A DNA stretch of 64,000 nt from Bombyx mori (GCF_030269925.1 NC_085131.1:10959501-11023500), one strand, 5' to 3'; shown: positions 38,901 through 42,298, counted from the stretch's first letter. The notes: generated by a model not told the origin, from the sequence alone. A program made the numbers and translations.

Positions 38901-40898
38901 TAAAAGCGATTGTTATTGTTGTTAGAAAAGGAAGTAGTTTCTTGGGCGGACTTCAAATGACAGTAGTTAATATAAGCGTTTTATTGAAGCGAGATCCCGA
39001 CCGATGGCAGCGTGACCTTGAAGATCGACACCACAGCATGCGCGGGCTCCCCCAGCGAGGTGCGCTACCTGGAACACGTGCAGGCCGTTGTCAGCGCCAA
39101 CGGCACGCGACGCGGCGACCTGGAGTTCTTCCTCACCAGTCCAATGGGAACCAGGTGGCAACTCAAAACTCTCTGCATAATTAACTAATTTTGACATCTT
39201 ATCTTATACCTTTAAACGAGCAATTCTTGTATATATATAATCTGAATATTGGAAACGGCTCCAACGATTTTCATAAAATTTATTATACAGGGGATTTCGG
39301 GGGCGATAAATCGATCTAGCTACGATTTATTTTCAGAAAATGTTATTTTATTCGTGTTTTCAATAATCAACTCTTCCCGACATCTATTGGCGAATAATAA
39401 TATTATTTTTCTTAATTGAGGGCAACTAACCGCTTTAAAGACACAACAAGATGGCGTTATCAAAAAAAAACCTAGTAAAGCTCGGTCATCATCTAGTTTT
39501 GTTCAATAGTGTTACGCGCTGGGGTTCGGGATAAATAAAATTCCACCAAAGCACAACTAAAAACTGTATTCAACACTTAAAACACTTCACAAACACTTTA
39601 AAATTCTCAATTCGCTTCTTCCGCTTCGCTTCAGGTGATCCGTTCGTTGTTTCGCTTCAAGTAGTTCCGATTACTGACTGACTGCGTGCCATCCCTGCAA
39701 CGCTTTTATAGTCGATACCACATCCGATTTCCGTTGTTGATGTTTATGGGCTCCGATAGCCTCGTCCACCCATCTCAGCGATAGAAACAACATTGTTCAT
39801 AAATTGTAATTTTCTGCTTCAGATCCATGATTTTAAGCAGACGGGCCAACGATGGCGACTCCCGGGACGGCTTCACAAAGTGGCCCTTCATGACCACACA
39901 TACATGGGGAGAATATCCACAGGGCACATGGATCCTAGAGGTGACAATTTTTTGATTCCTTTAATTAGATGGTTAATGAGCGTCGTGTTGCCTCTCCAGC
40001 ATTGAATGAGCAATGAAAAACCGCTATCTTATCAGACCAGATGTGCCACCAGAGGTGGGTGACGGCATTTACCACTGACATTTTCCGGTGTCTATGGACT
40101 ACTTAGCATCATCAGACTGCACTAGAACTCTTATTCTAATCTTTCCGATCCAATTCCCAAGGCAACTCTTAAGCTGGACGACTGGTCGTTTAATAATAAA
40201 ACTTAAAAACAAAACTGTAATTGACTGTAAATTATGATTAGTCAAAAGACTTTTGGGCGGAAAATTTTAAGAGATTTTAAATGTTTAAGTTTCCTTAAAT
40301 AGTAAAGCTAGCCGCACACACAAAATGATGTTGCAATGATTACTATTTTCCTCTTCCATTATGAACAAATAACACAAACGTACGAACGCTCGCATTGTAA
40401 TCTTTTCCTCAATTAAAATTTGCTGTCAATATTATTGACAATACTCTTGCCTCCCCTCGATATTGACGTGACAAAATCAGAATTTCCGAATAATCCATAA
40501 TAATGTACACTGCCACAATATAGGGCGCACACACTCAATATTATTGACAATAATGTTTTGTGTGTGCGGCTAGCCTAAAGGTACGTCTCCATTGGCCCTC
40601 GCCGGACGCACCGCACGCCGGCATTTATGACCAAAAAATACAAAGCAAAATAAAATCCGTTGCGTGCGGTACGTCCGGCGCGGGCCAATGGATTCGTACC
40701 TTAAGAGAGTGAATGTTTCGTCAGGCTCGGTACAACGGTGGGGGCTCGTCGGGGGGAGAGTGGTCCGGCTGGGTGCGCGGCTGGTCGCTAGTGCTGCACG
40801 GCACGCGCGCGCCGCCCTACGCCCAACTCCAGCCTCAGGACCCGCACTCCAAGCTCGCCGTCGTCAAGAAAGCACACGAGGACGCGCTCGCCAAGTAA
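5666..40898 (+). CDS. amon: Prohormone convertase 2 (amontillado), 12 exons, 5' incomplete
   Basis: Subtilisin/kexin-type endoprotease that cleaves neuropeptide precursors at paired basic residues in dense-core secretory vesicles. Joining exons 5666-5900, 7661-7698, 11788-11864, 16367-16455, 23481-23656, 35640-35752, 36555-36755, 37820-37895, 38008-38165, 38990-39154, 39823-39940 and 40725-40898 gives 1620 nt (539 codons plus TAA). All splice sites are GT-AG and all phases agree. Visible in order: end of the prodomain and the RVKR activation site; catalytic Asp (codon 5894-5896, in IMDDG), His (16368-16370, SHGTRC) and Ser (36703-36705, GTSAAAP); an Asp in the oxyanion position (35682-35684, WASGDGG), where other convertases have Asn, which is the PC2 hallmark; and a P domain with RRGDL. 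The signal peptide and most of the prodomain are missing, presumably upstream of base 1. The introns are crowded with mobile elements. The family assignment is secure; the symbol follows the Drosophila orthologue. Confidence 0.97.
5901..6780. other. amon intron, AT-rich, no feature seen
   Basis: No repeat or gene recognised except a short direct duplication around 6307-6345 (AATATTCTGTATTGAA and its mirror). Confidence 0.4.
6783..7020 (-). mobile_element. Bm1 SINE head region, diverged
   Basis: Minus-strand match to the tRNA-derived 5' part of Bm1: GCAGATTTGATTTTTATTAG, GATGTTATTCCTTCA, AAGTATTTCATTAGGAAAAT and GGATTCGAACC (B-box-like), ending GGCCACAACG. The SINE body is absent. Confidence 0.7.
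7093..7540. mobile_element. TIR element with TTA target duplication and internal tandem array
   Basis: Termini GGCTGCCTGTCCACCGGAGC and the inverted GCTCCGGTGGACAGACAGCC, flanked by TTA on both sides (7090-7092, 7541-7543), as for PIF/Harbinger-like elements. Inside are four direct copies of a 95-bp unit starting GGAGAAATATTAACCAATAA at 7121, 7216, 7311 and 7406. Non-autonomous: no transposase frame. Confidence 0.8.
7661..7698 (+). CDS. amon: amon micro-exon following the catalytic Asp
   Basis: A 38-nt exon between TTTGTTTCAG and GTAAGT, entered in phase 1 and left in phase 0. It encodes [12 protein letters not shown], the strongly conserved segment after the catalytic Asp in kexin-like proteases. 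Too short for ORF finders; identified by homology and phase. Confidence 0.93.
7704..8250. other. amon intron sequence without recognised feature
   Basis: Contains an imperfect self-complementary stretch at about 8044-8090 (GAATTGTGTGAATG and CATTCACACAATTC), otherwise nothing recognisable. Confidence 0.35.
8251..8393. mobile_element. Fold-back MITE, family A
   Basis: CAGTGTGCTTAGTGCGAG to CTCGCACTTAGCACGCTG, a near-perfect hairpin of about 143 bp with the same arms as the copy at 651 but a shorter centre. Confidence 0.8.
8698..9040. mobile_element. MITE with GGAACGAAGTTCC ends, family G
   Basis: Left end TTTTTGGAACGAAGTTCCTT; right end GGAACTTCGTTCCATTCGGG, TGTCCCTTGACACC. Both ends contain the palindrome GGAACGAAGTTCC. 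Related to copies at 21055 and 22538, although the centres differ. Confidence 0.6.
9041..10015. other. amon intron, AT-rich, no feature seen
   Basis: No ORF, TIR pair or SINE recognised. Confidence 0.4.
10016..10452 (-). mobile_element. Bm1 SINE, full length
   Basis: Poly(T) left end (3' tail), body complementary to the Bm1 consensus, then the A+T linker and tRNA-derived head up to GCACCGGACGTCTTATCC. B-box-like GGGATTCGAGCACC at 10383. About 437 bp. Confidence 0.88.
10575..10762 (+). mobile_element. Jockey-like LINE 3' end
   Basis: TCCACGGTGTTTTCCGAGCG, CATGTCCTTCTTCAAACGAG, GGCAGCGG-like block, CATCAGGTGGGCCGTATGCT and a final GGCAATAAAAAAA tail. 5' truncated. Confidence 0.75.
11519..11770 (+). 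mobile_element. Bm1 SINE body abutting an amon acceptor
   Basis: ACTGGTGGTAGGACCTGTTG to CTAAGCAATAAA followed by an A run to about 11770. Only 17 nt separate the tail from the amon exon at 11788. Confidence 0.9.
11788..11864 (+). CDS. amon: amon exon: [19 protein letters not shown] segment
   Basis: 77-nt exon (phase 0 in, phase 2 out) between TTTATTCTAG and GTAATC. Its residues match the PC2 segment between the catalytic Asp and His. A plus-strand Bm1 SINE ends in a poly(A) tail only about 17 nt upstream of this exon, so the usual branch-point position falls in the SINE tail. Confidence 0.95.
12070..12435 (+). pseudogene. Non-LTR retrotransposon C-terminal fragment (RLE-like)
   Basis: Across frames: [46 protein letters not shown] and [14 protein letters not shown], ending at a TGA near 12436. 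This resembles the C-terminal region of LINEs with a restriction-like endonuclease (a PD...D-I core). Two frameshifts, near 12120 and 12200, show decay. Family uncertain. Confidence 0.55.
12440..13320. other. amon intron, no clear feature
   Basis: Only a weak Bm1-like stretch near 12695-12745 (GGACGAGCTCAGGGGTGATC). Nothing else supported. Confidence 0.35.
13326..13510. repeat. Dispersed repeat F, copy 1
   Basis: Shares AGACCGACGGTCCGAATGTT, GTTGTTCGGAACATGTATAT and TCGTAAGCGAGATTCAGGCA with 31490-31672, and a shorter part with 34140-34222. Function and class unknown. Confidence 0.7.
13511..14190. other. amon intron with an uninterpreted 110-codon frame
   Basis: A + strand frame at 13774-14106 has no similarity that I recognise and no splice or promoter context; probably chance. 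No other feature. Confidence 0.3.
14225..15165. repeat. Tandem array of a ~305-bp unit, three copies
   Basis: GATATTGTATTCTAAGCTTT begins copies at 14238, 14542 and 14851 (periods 304 and 309). All copies carry TTTAGAAGCTGAATATCATT, GGCGAAAGATATAAATATTT, ACATTTATCGGCCATTTTAG and CGCCGAAGTCTTGAACTTGA. Copies differ by few bases and short indels, so the amplification is fairly recent. It sits in the intron before the catalytic-His exon. Confidence 0.92.
15822..16066 (-). mobile_element. Bm1 SINE body
   Basis: Poly(T), TTGCTTAGATGGCTGGACGA, complementary body, ending CCTACCACCAGTAAA. Directly adjoins the Helitron at 16069. Confidence 0.9.
16069..16345 (-). mobile_element. Helitron, family B (non-autonomous)
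   Basis: On the minus strand it starts TCTTATACCTTTAAACGAGC and ends CATCATCTAG before T, the TC...CTAG termini of lepidopteran Helitrons. A second, oppositely oriented copy is at 39197-39496. Its 5' end lies 21 nt upstream of the amon catalytic-His exon. Confidence 0.8.
16367..16455 (+). CDS. amon: amon exon with catalytic His
   Basis: 89-nt exon, phase 2 in and phase 1 out, flanked by ATTTATTTAG and GTAAGT. Encodes [13 protein letters not shown] (catalytic His) and the [15 protein letters not shown] region. It lies between two mobile elements: a Helitron ends 21 nt upstream and a solo LTR begins 8 nt into the downstream intron. Confidence 0.96.
16464..17159 (+). mobile_element. Solo LTR with 4-bp target duplication, containing a LINE insert
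   Basis: Begins TGTTACGGGCTGGAG and ends CCGGCGTAACA, giving inverted TGTTACG/CGTAACA ends, flanked by GTAC (16460-16463 and 17160-17163). It starts 8 nt after the amon exon end, so the donor GTAAGTAC is partly the target duplication. A second, 3'-truncated copy lies at 39510. No gag-pol is present, so it is a solo LTR. Confidence 0.8.
16495..16812 (-). mobile_element. Jockey-like LINE 3' end nested in the solo LTR
   Basis: Poly(T) then TTGCCCTTGCCGACAGACGA, CACCTGATGGTGAGTGGTTA and TTCAGTAATGCCAGGGACAG; the minus strand encodes the LINE C-terminal tail. It interrupts the LTR, which resumes at about 16813 by comparison with 39545. Confidence 0.8.
17318..17390 (+). mobile_element. Bm1 SINE fragment
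   Basis: GGGTAGGTACCATTGCCCTG, TATTTCTGCCATCAGAGTAA and GCGTTTCGGTTTGGA: only the middle of the element. Confidence 0.65.
17918..18128 (+). mobile_element. Helitron, Lep1-like (non-autonomous)
   Basis: Starts TCTATACTAATATTATAAAG, contains TTTGTTTGTTTGTTTCGAAT and CTACTGGACCGATTT, ends GAAGCGAGGGCGGGTCGCTAG followed by T. Inserted between A and T, as for Helitrons. An inverted copy is at 21786. Confidence 0.85.
18129..19200. other. amon intron, no feature seen
   Basis: AT-rich, with a short (AC)n at 18247-18258. No supported element or gene. Confidence 0.4.
19231..19511 (+). mobile_element. Jockey-like LINE C-terminus and 3' end
   Basis: Encodes [20 protein letters not shown] and [19 protein letters not shown], the C-terminal tail of the same LINE family seen inverted at 41242-41925, then the 3' UTR to GGCCAATAAAAAA. 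5' truncated. Confidence 0.85.
19697..19832 (-). mobile_element. Bm1 SINE fragment, strongly diverged
   Basis: TTTCTTAGATGGGTGAAAGA, GGTTACCGGAGACCATAGAC and CACCTTGAGAGATGAGTTCT match the 3' part of Bm1 in inverse orientation, with rearrangement. Confidence 0.6.
19918..19948 (+). mobile_element. Helitron 3' terminus fragment
   Basis: TTCCGAATCGAAGCGAGGGC, GGGTCGCTAG then T: the 3' end of the Helitron family at 17918, without the rest. Confidence 0.7.
19949..20544. other. AT-rich intron, no feature seen
   Basis: No recognised element. Confidence 0.35.
20545..20655 (-). mobile_element. RTE-type LINE 3' fragment
   Basis: TCATCAGCCTTTATCTGCCC, ACTGCTGGACATAGGCCTTC and GCGGTCCTCCGCCTTC: a common lepidopteran RTE 3' end in inverse orientation. 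Similar to 43455 and 55065. Confidence 0.55.
21055..21425. mobile_element. MITE, family G
   Basis: TTTTTGGAACGAAGTTCCTT, GTGGGACGATGCGGAGG, AACGTCCGTAACGTAAGATT and right end TAAGGAACTTCTTTCCTATC, GGTATCCCACGTCACCAC. About 80% alike to 22538-22957 by eye. Confidence 0.75.
21786..21981 (-). mobile_element. Helitron, Lep1-like, inverted copy
   Basis: CTAGCGACCCGCCCTCGCTT at the left and ATAATATTAGTATAGA at the right, the reverse complement of the element at 17918. Confidence 0.85.
21982..22537. other. amon intron, no feature seen
   Basis: AT-rich; no supported element. Confidence 0.35.
22538..22957. mobile_element. MITE, family G
   Basis: TTTTTGGAACGAAGTTCCTT at the left and TAAGGAACTTCGTTCTTATC, GGTGTCCCACGACACCAC at the right. 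Interior shared with 21055, including an internal repeat of TAGTAATGCACACAGTGTAC. Confidence 0.78.
23018..23168 (+). mobile_element. Bm1 SINE, strongly diverged
   Basis: GTGAGTCCGCATGTTTCTGT, TCGTAAAGCAGAAATGAG, CCCCGATAACCATTTAGCTC and CGCCCATTTATGCAATA align to Bm1 with deletions. Confidence 0.65.
23481..23656 (+). CDS. amon: amon exon: substrate-binding region ([10 protein letters not shown])
   Basis: 176-nt exon, phase 1 in and phase 0 out (acceptor TTTTTCTAG, donor GTGAGT). Encodes [15 protein letters not shown] and the convertase signature [17 protein letters not shown]. It is followed by the largest intron in the window, about 12 kb, which contains a near-intact LINE on the opposite strand. 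Confidence 0.96.
23937..24157. mobile_element. Possible MITE
   Basis: TAAAGTCGGT at the left is inverted as ACCGACTTTA at the right, around a GC-richer centre. No clear target duplication; tentative. Confidence 0.4.
24551..24598 (-). mobile_element. Helitron family B terminus fragment
   Basis: ACAAGAATCTCGTTTAAAGG, TATAAGATAAGATAA match the inverted 5' end of the Helitron at 39197. Confidence 0.6.
24828..25183 (-). mobile_element. 3' untranslated end of the intronic LINE
   Basis: Continues from the LINE stop codon to a terminal GA/TC microsatellite at about 24829-24842. On the minus strand it reads GCAATAAAGTGTATTC followed by TCTCTCTC. Microsatellite 3' ends are typical of CR1/I-type LINEs. 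Confidence 0.7.
25184..28111 (-). mobile_element. CR1/jockey-like LINE, near-intact EN-RT open reading frame
   Basis: One uninterrupted frame (975 codons from the ATG at 28111; an upstream ATG at 28198 would add a poly-Phe stretch coded by a T-run and is unlikely). Numbering from 28198: apurinic endonuclease at about 73-290 with HINAQ, SESWL, MGDFN, LLDLIF and SYHDLI; reverse transcriptase at about 545-800 with [13 protein letters not shown] (motif A, Asp 636), [10 protein letters not shown] (motif B) and YADD (motif C); C-terminal [13 protein letters not shown] region. It lies inside the 12-kb amon intron, antisense. The 3' end (about 24830) has AATAAA followed by (TC)n instead of poly(A). 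No ORF1 was seen. Clade not certain. Confidence 0.9.
28112..28560 (-). other. A/T-homopolymer-rich region 5' of the LINE ORF
   Basis: Contains long A runs (28139-28169, 28429-28445, 28465-28490). Probably the 5' UTR of the LINE or flanking low-complexity DNA. No ORF1-like protein is visible. Confidence 0.4.
28561..29155. other. amon intron, no feature seen
   Basis: A 76-codon frame near 28855-29085 has no recognisable similarity; treated as chance. Confidence 0.3.
29158..29402 (+). mobile_element. Bm1 SINE body
   Basis: ACCGGTGGTAGGACCTCTTG to CATCTAAGCAAAAAAAAA. 5' truncated. Confidence 0.9.
29740..29826 (+). mobile_element. Bm1 SINE fragment interrupted by another Bm1
   Basis: AATTATAATTTGCGTAATTA, CTGGTAGCAGGACTCTAGGA, GTACCACCGCCCTGCCTATT, then replaced by the head of the copy at 29823. 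Confidence 0.75.
29823..30148 (+). mobile_element. Bm1 SINE with an unusual ~85-bp 5' head
   Basis: Body from CTGGTGGTAGGACCTCTAGT (29908) to CTAAGCAATAAAAAAA. It is preceded by ACGGTGTCAACATCCGATAA, CATACTTAGTTTCCTGGTTT, CCTTACACCACTTTCCTACC, which is not the standard Bm1 head but recurs in the copy at 35858-36192. Confidence 0.8.
30149..30673. other. amon intron, no feature seen
   Basis: AT-rich; no supported feature. Confidence 0.35.
30674..30923 (+). mobile_element. Helitron, second Lep1-like subfamily
   Basis: Starts TCTATACTAATATATAAATC and ends CGGATGGGTACAGCTAG then A. Same terminal signature as 17918 but a different interior (ACGGATGTTCCGTTATAACT, GCACCCGATTGACTTG). Confidence 0.75.
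31490..31672. repeat. Dispersed repeat F, copy 2
   Basis: GACAAAGGGAAGATCTTCCA, CCGAGCGGATGATATTGCTC, AGACCGACGGTCCGAATGTT and CAGGCATCTGTCAATTATCT, nearly identical to 13326-13510. Confidence 0.75.
31673..32185. other. amon intron, no feature seen
   Basis: No recognised element. Confidence 0.35.
32187..32588 (+). pseudogene. Jockey-like LINE C-terminal fragment
   Basis: Encodes [40 protein letters not shown] and [19 protein letters not shown], then needs a frame change to give [16 protein letters not shown]. It ends with CATCAGGTGACCCGTCTTGC and an A-rich tail. Related to, but a different subfamily from, the LINE at 41163. Confidence 0.82.
32822..33075 (+). mobile_element. Bm1 SINE body
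   Basis: TTTACTGGTGGTAGGACATC to CATCTAAGCTATAAAAAAA. 5' truncated, well conserved. Confidence 0.9.
33436..33645 (-). mobile_element. Two decayed Bm1 fragments
   Basis: AGTGGTTATCAGAGCCCATA, GACATCAACAATGTCAACGC and, after 70 bp, GGCAACCGGAGCCTATAGAT, GGGCTTCGCCCACCCTAAGA: inverted pieces of the Bm1 3' half. Confidence 0.45.
33790..34030 (-). pseudogene. RTE-type LINE C-terminal fragment
   Basis: The minus strand reads [40 protein letters not shown] and [17 protein letters not shown] then stop: the conserved C-terminal block of RTE-like LINE proteins. Flanks decayed. Confidence 0.65.
34140..34222. repeat. Dispersed repeat F, partial copy 3
   Basis: GACGGTGGGATGATCTTTCA, CGTAGACCGACGGTCCGAAT, GTTGTTATTCGGAACTTGTA. 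Core shared with 13326 and 31490. Confidence 0.65.
34223..35525. other. End of the 12-kb amon intron, no feature seen
   Basis: AT-rich without recognised gene or complete repeat. A short family-G-like remnant (GGGAGCTCCGTTCTAACCAG, ATGAGACACTAG) is at about 35527-35570. Confidence 0.35.
35640..35752 (+). CDS. amon: amon exon with PC2-type oxyanion Asp
   Basis: 113-nt exon, phase 0 in and phase 2 out. Encodes [12 protein letters not shown] and the cysteine-containing [14 protein letters not shown] segment. The Asp in SGDGG replaces the Asn found in other subtilases and in PC1 and furin; this distinguishes PC2 and is consistent with its known dependence on the chaperone 7B2. Confidence 0.96.
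35858..36192 (-). mobile_element. Bm1 SINE with the same unusual 5' head
   Basis: Inverted body 35858-36104, then AAGGTGAGGTAGGAAAGTGG, GGCTATTACTATAGACGAAA and TTATCGGATGTTGACACCGT, the reverse complement of the head at 29823-29907. Confidence 0.85.
36292..36534 (+). mobile_element. Bm1 SINE body abutting an amon acceptor
   Basis: TTCTGGTGGTAAGACACTCT to CTAAGCAATAAAAAAAAAAA. Ends about 20 nt before the amon catalytic-Ser exon. Confidence 0.9.
36555..36755 (+). CDS. amon: amon exon with catalytic Ser
   Basis: 201-nt exon, phase 2 in and phase 2 out. Encodes [23 protein letters not shown] and the active-site block [13 protein letters not shown] with the nucleophilic Ser. A plus-strand Bm1 ends in poly(A) about 20 nt before the exon (intervening CGTCTTTATTCTTTTTACAG). 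Confidence 0.97.
36756..37819. other. amon intron with a GC-rich centre
   Basis: 37360-37650 is GC-richer (CACGTGTGGAGTGCCGAGTG, GGTCGCCGCGGTCAAAGCCT) and looks like an insertion, but neither termini nor a second copy were found. Confidence 0.35.
37820..37895 (+). CDS. amon: amon exon: end of catalytic domain
   Basis: 76-nt exon (phase 2 in, phase 0 out) after TGTTTTCAG and before GTACTA. Encodes [18 protein letters not shown], conserved at the end of the convertase catalytic domain. Confidence 0.94.
38008..38165 (+). CDS. amon: amon exon: catalytic domain/P-domain junction
   Basis: 158-nt exon, phase 0 in and phase 2 out. Encodes [19 protein letters not shown] and [14 protein letters not shown] followed by the [10 protein letters not shown] start of the P domain. 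The intron before it is only 112 nt. Confidence 0.95.
38193..38380. repeat. ~185-bp sequence also present in a sas intron
   Basis: AGATGAAAAGATTATAGAAC, AATAGAACGCTTGATAAAGT, AGAAAAGGGTTCGCT and GTGACTAGTGGTGACTAGCG recur, in the same orientation, at 61861-62058. Confidence 0.85.
38388..38577 (-). mobile_element. Bm1 SINE, 5' truncated
   Basis: TTTTTATTGCGTAGATGGGT to CGAATTACTGCTTCACGATG, with an internal duplication of TATAAGTACTAAG. Confidence 0.82.
38766..38845 (+). mobile_element. Jockey-like LINE 3' fragment
   Basis: ACATCCATGAGCGACGGTAA, CCACTCACCATTTGGTGGGC, CGTGTGCTCGTCTGACTACA: the last 80 bp of the LINE family. Confidence 0.6.
38990..39154 (+). CDS. amon: amon exon: P domain with RRGDL
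   Basis: 165-nt exon. I chose the acceptor ATTGAAG|C because it keeps phase 2 and gives [18 protein letters not shown]. It contains [11 protein letters not shown], a potential N-glycosylation site NGT, and RRGDL, the conserved P-domain motif. It is notably GC-richer than the flanking introns. Confidence 0.94.
39197..39496 (+). mobile_element. Helitron, family B
   Basis: TCTTATCTTATACCTTTAAA to GGTCATCATCTAG then T. The interior matches the inverted copy at 16069-16345 (GAAACGGCTCCAACGATTTT, AGACACAACAAGATGGCG). It begins 43 nt after an amon donor. Confidence 0.82.
39510..39730 (+). mobile_element. LTR copy, 3' truncated
   Basis: TGTTACGCGCTGGGGTTCGG, AATTCGCTTCTTCCGCTTCG, GGTGATCCGTTCGTTGTTTC, CAACGCTTTTATAGTCGATA: same family and orientation as the solo LTR at 16464. 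The 3' end is replaced by a Bm1 fragment. Confidence 0.7.
39732..39790 (+). mobile_element. Bm1 SINE 3' fragment
   Basis: GATGTTTATGGGCTCCGATA, GCCTCGTCCACCCATCTCAG, CGATAGAAACAAC. Ends about 33 nt before an amon exon. Confidence 0.6.
39823..39940 (+). CDS. amon: amon exon: P domain [11 protein letters not shown]
   Basis: 118-nt exon (phase 2 in, phase 0 out). Encodes [17 protein letters not shown] and [12 protein letters not shown], the signature of the convertase P domain, then GTWILE. A Bm1-like fragment ends about 33 nt upstream of its acceptor. Confidence 0.95.
40306..40575. mobile_element. MITE 1 (GGCTAGCCGCACACAC ends, TAA duplication)
   Basis: AGCTAGCCGCACACACAAAA at the left, TTTTGTGTGTGCGGCTAGCC at the right, TAA on both sides (40303-40305 and 40576-40578). 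About 270 bp, no coding capacity. TAA/TTA duplications fit PIF/Harbinger-type MITEs. Confidence 0.85.
40579..40701. mobile_element. MITE 2 (AGGTACG ends, TAA duplication)
   Basis: Long inverted ends: CCATTGGCCCTCGCCGGACG at the left against CGTCCGGCGCGGGCCAATGG at the right, flanked by TAA (40576-40578, shared with MITE 1, and 40702-40704). About 123 bp, ending 20 nt before the last amon exon. Confidence 0.88.
40725..40898 (+). CDS. amon: amon terminal coding exon
   Basis: Starts after TTTCGTCAG in phase 0 and ends at TAA (40896-40898). Encodes the last P-domain strand ([14 protein letters not shown]) and a lysine-containing C-terminal tail. It is very GC-rich compared with its surroundings. 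A MITE ends about 20 nt upstream of the acceptor. Confidence 0.95.
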   Translation, partial: ARYNGGGSSGGEWSGWVRGWSLVLHGTRAPPYAQLQPQDPHSKLAVVKKAHEDALAK

Positions 40899-41162
40899 CA
40901 GCACCCGATCTCGCGGACGCATACCTTCTATCATTTCACTTTCAGGAGACTTACGAACGCGCATAACAACCTCGGTAACCAAACGGTGTCTTCGTATTGT
41001 CAAGTCGGCCGTTTCTTCGTTTATAGTTATAGGCAATAATAATATGTAAAGGAGCTTCTGTCTGTGTGCTTAGTGCGAGTTTTTTAACGTTCTCGATAGC
41101 GTAAAAGTTAACCCAATTTTATATGCAGTTGAAAACAGCGCCCCTTACGGCAAACGTAGGCT

Positions 41163-41968
41163 TTTTTTTCCTGCCTTTTTTTTTTTTTTTTTTATTGCCC
41201 TTGTAGGCAGACGAGCATACGGCCCACCTGATGGTGAGTGGTTACCGTCGCCCATGGACTTCAGCAATGCCAGGGGCAGAGCCAGGCCGCTGCCTACCGC
41301 TTAATACTCTCCACAAGCCTCGTTTGAAGAAGGACATGTCATAGCGCTCAGGAAACACCGTGGAGGGGAGCTCATTCCATAGCCGGATGGTACGTGGCAA
41401 AAAAGATCTCTGGAAACGCACTGTGGATGACCGCAGTGGCTCCAGGTAGTATGGATGAACTCTACTCCGGTGGCGGGCGGTGCGATGGTAAAAACGAGAT
41501 GCCGGTATCATCTAGAACAATTCCTCAGAGCACTCCCCATGGAACATACGGTACAAAATACAGAGGGAACCGAAGTCCCTCCGCAGACCCAGAGGCTCCA
41601 AACGATCCGTGAGAATGGGATTATCGACAATCCGAACGGCCCGCCTCTGTATGGAGTCAAATGGAAGAAGCTGGTATTTGGGAGCCCCGGCCCAGAGATG
41701 GGAGCAGTACTCCACGCGAGGCCGGACTTGTGCTTTATAAAGCAAAAGCCTTTGTCCAGGCGTGAAGTACCGCTTCGCTCTGTTGAGGACTCCCAGCATT
41801 TTGGACGCCAACTTGGCTTTGCCTTCCAAATGACTCCGAAACTGGACATCGCTCGAAATGTCGACCCCAAGTATCCCAATACTCTCGGAAGGTTGCAGGG
41901 ATACTCCTTGGAATTGCGGCGCCATGACAAAGGGGTCCTTCTTCGCAGTGAACGCGCAAACTTGTGTC
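41163..41968 (-). pseudogene. Jockey-like LINE, 5'-truncated, C-terminal RT region
   Basis: The minus strand encodes GILGVDISSDVQFRSHLEGK, KRYFTPGQRLLLYKAQVRPR, VEYCSHLWAGAPKYQLLPFD and, after one frame change, [20 protein letters not shown], followed by the 3' UTR and a poly(T) tract (poly(A) of the element) at 41176-41196. A typical 5'-truncated LINE copy. Possibly the BMC1 family; name not verified. Confidence 0.88.
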
Positions 41969-41978
41969 TTTAAAAGTG

Positions 41979-42232
41979 TCTTGTGTCTGCCTAAGCTGAG
42001 AGCCTTGAGAGGCTATATCAGCGTAACCTTAACTAGTAGTAACTAGCTCACGGGGTTCAAACCTGACGACGTTGCTAACACGAACCCTAGCAAGAGCCGT
42101 GCTTCGCAGAATCTACCACCGGATCGGATACGCGACCCACTGAGAAGATCCGGCGAGAAACTCAGTGGGCTGTGTCTGAGGGTTAATTTACTCGTCGAGC
42201 CCTTCGTCGTAAGCGACAAACGACCCCATTCC
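41979..42232 (-). mobile_element. Retroposon D, copy 1
   Basis: GCCTAAGCTGAGAGCCTTGA, GGGGTTCAAACCTGACGACG, GACCCACTGAGAAGATCCGG, CGAGCCCTTCGTCGTAAGCG. Five copies in the window; elsewhere its minus-strand end is A-rich. Confidence 0.8.
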
Positions 42233-42298
42233 ATATATAAATATGAGTTAACTTTTACGTTATCGAGAACGTTAAACAAACTCGCACTAAGCACACTG

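Larger units (their letters stand above)
41062..42298. mobile_element. Fold-back MITE family A split by nested insertions
   Basis: Left arm at 41062-41162 (TCTGTGTGCTTAGTGCGAGT, TTTTTAACGTTCTCGATAGC, ACGGCAAACGTAGG) and right arm at 42236-42298 (GAGTTAACTTTTACGTTATC, CTCGCACTAAGCACACTG). Between them lie a LINE (41163-41968) and a retroposon D copy (41979-42230). Confidence 0.8.

Noticed and set aside
40664..40966. 100-codon + frame starting in the MITE and crossing the last amon exon
   Set aside because: The exon is read in another frame (40725-40898) that matches the PC2 P domain and splices in phase.
41455..41973. 172-codon + strand frame
   Set aside because: Antisense of the LINE reverse-transcriptase fragment on the minus strand; no similarity of its own.
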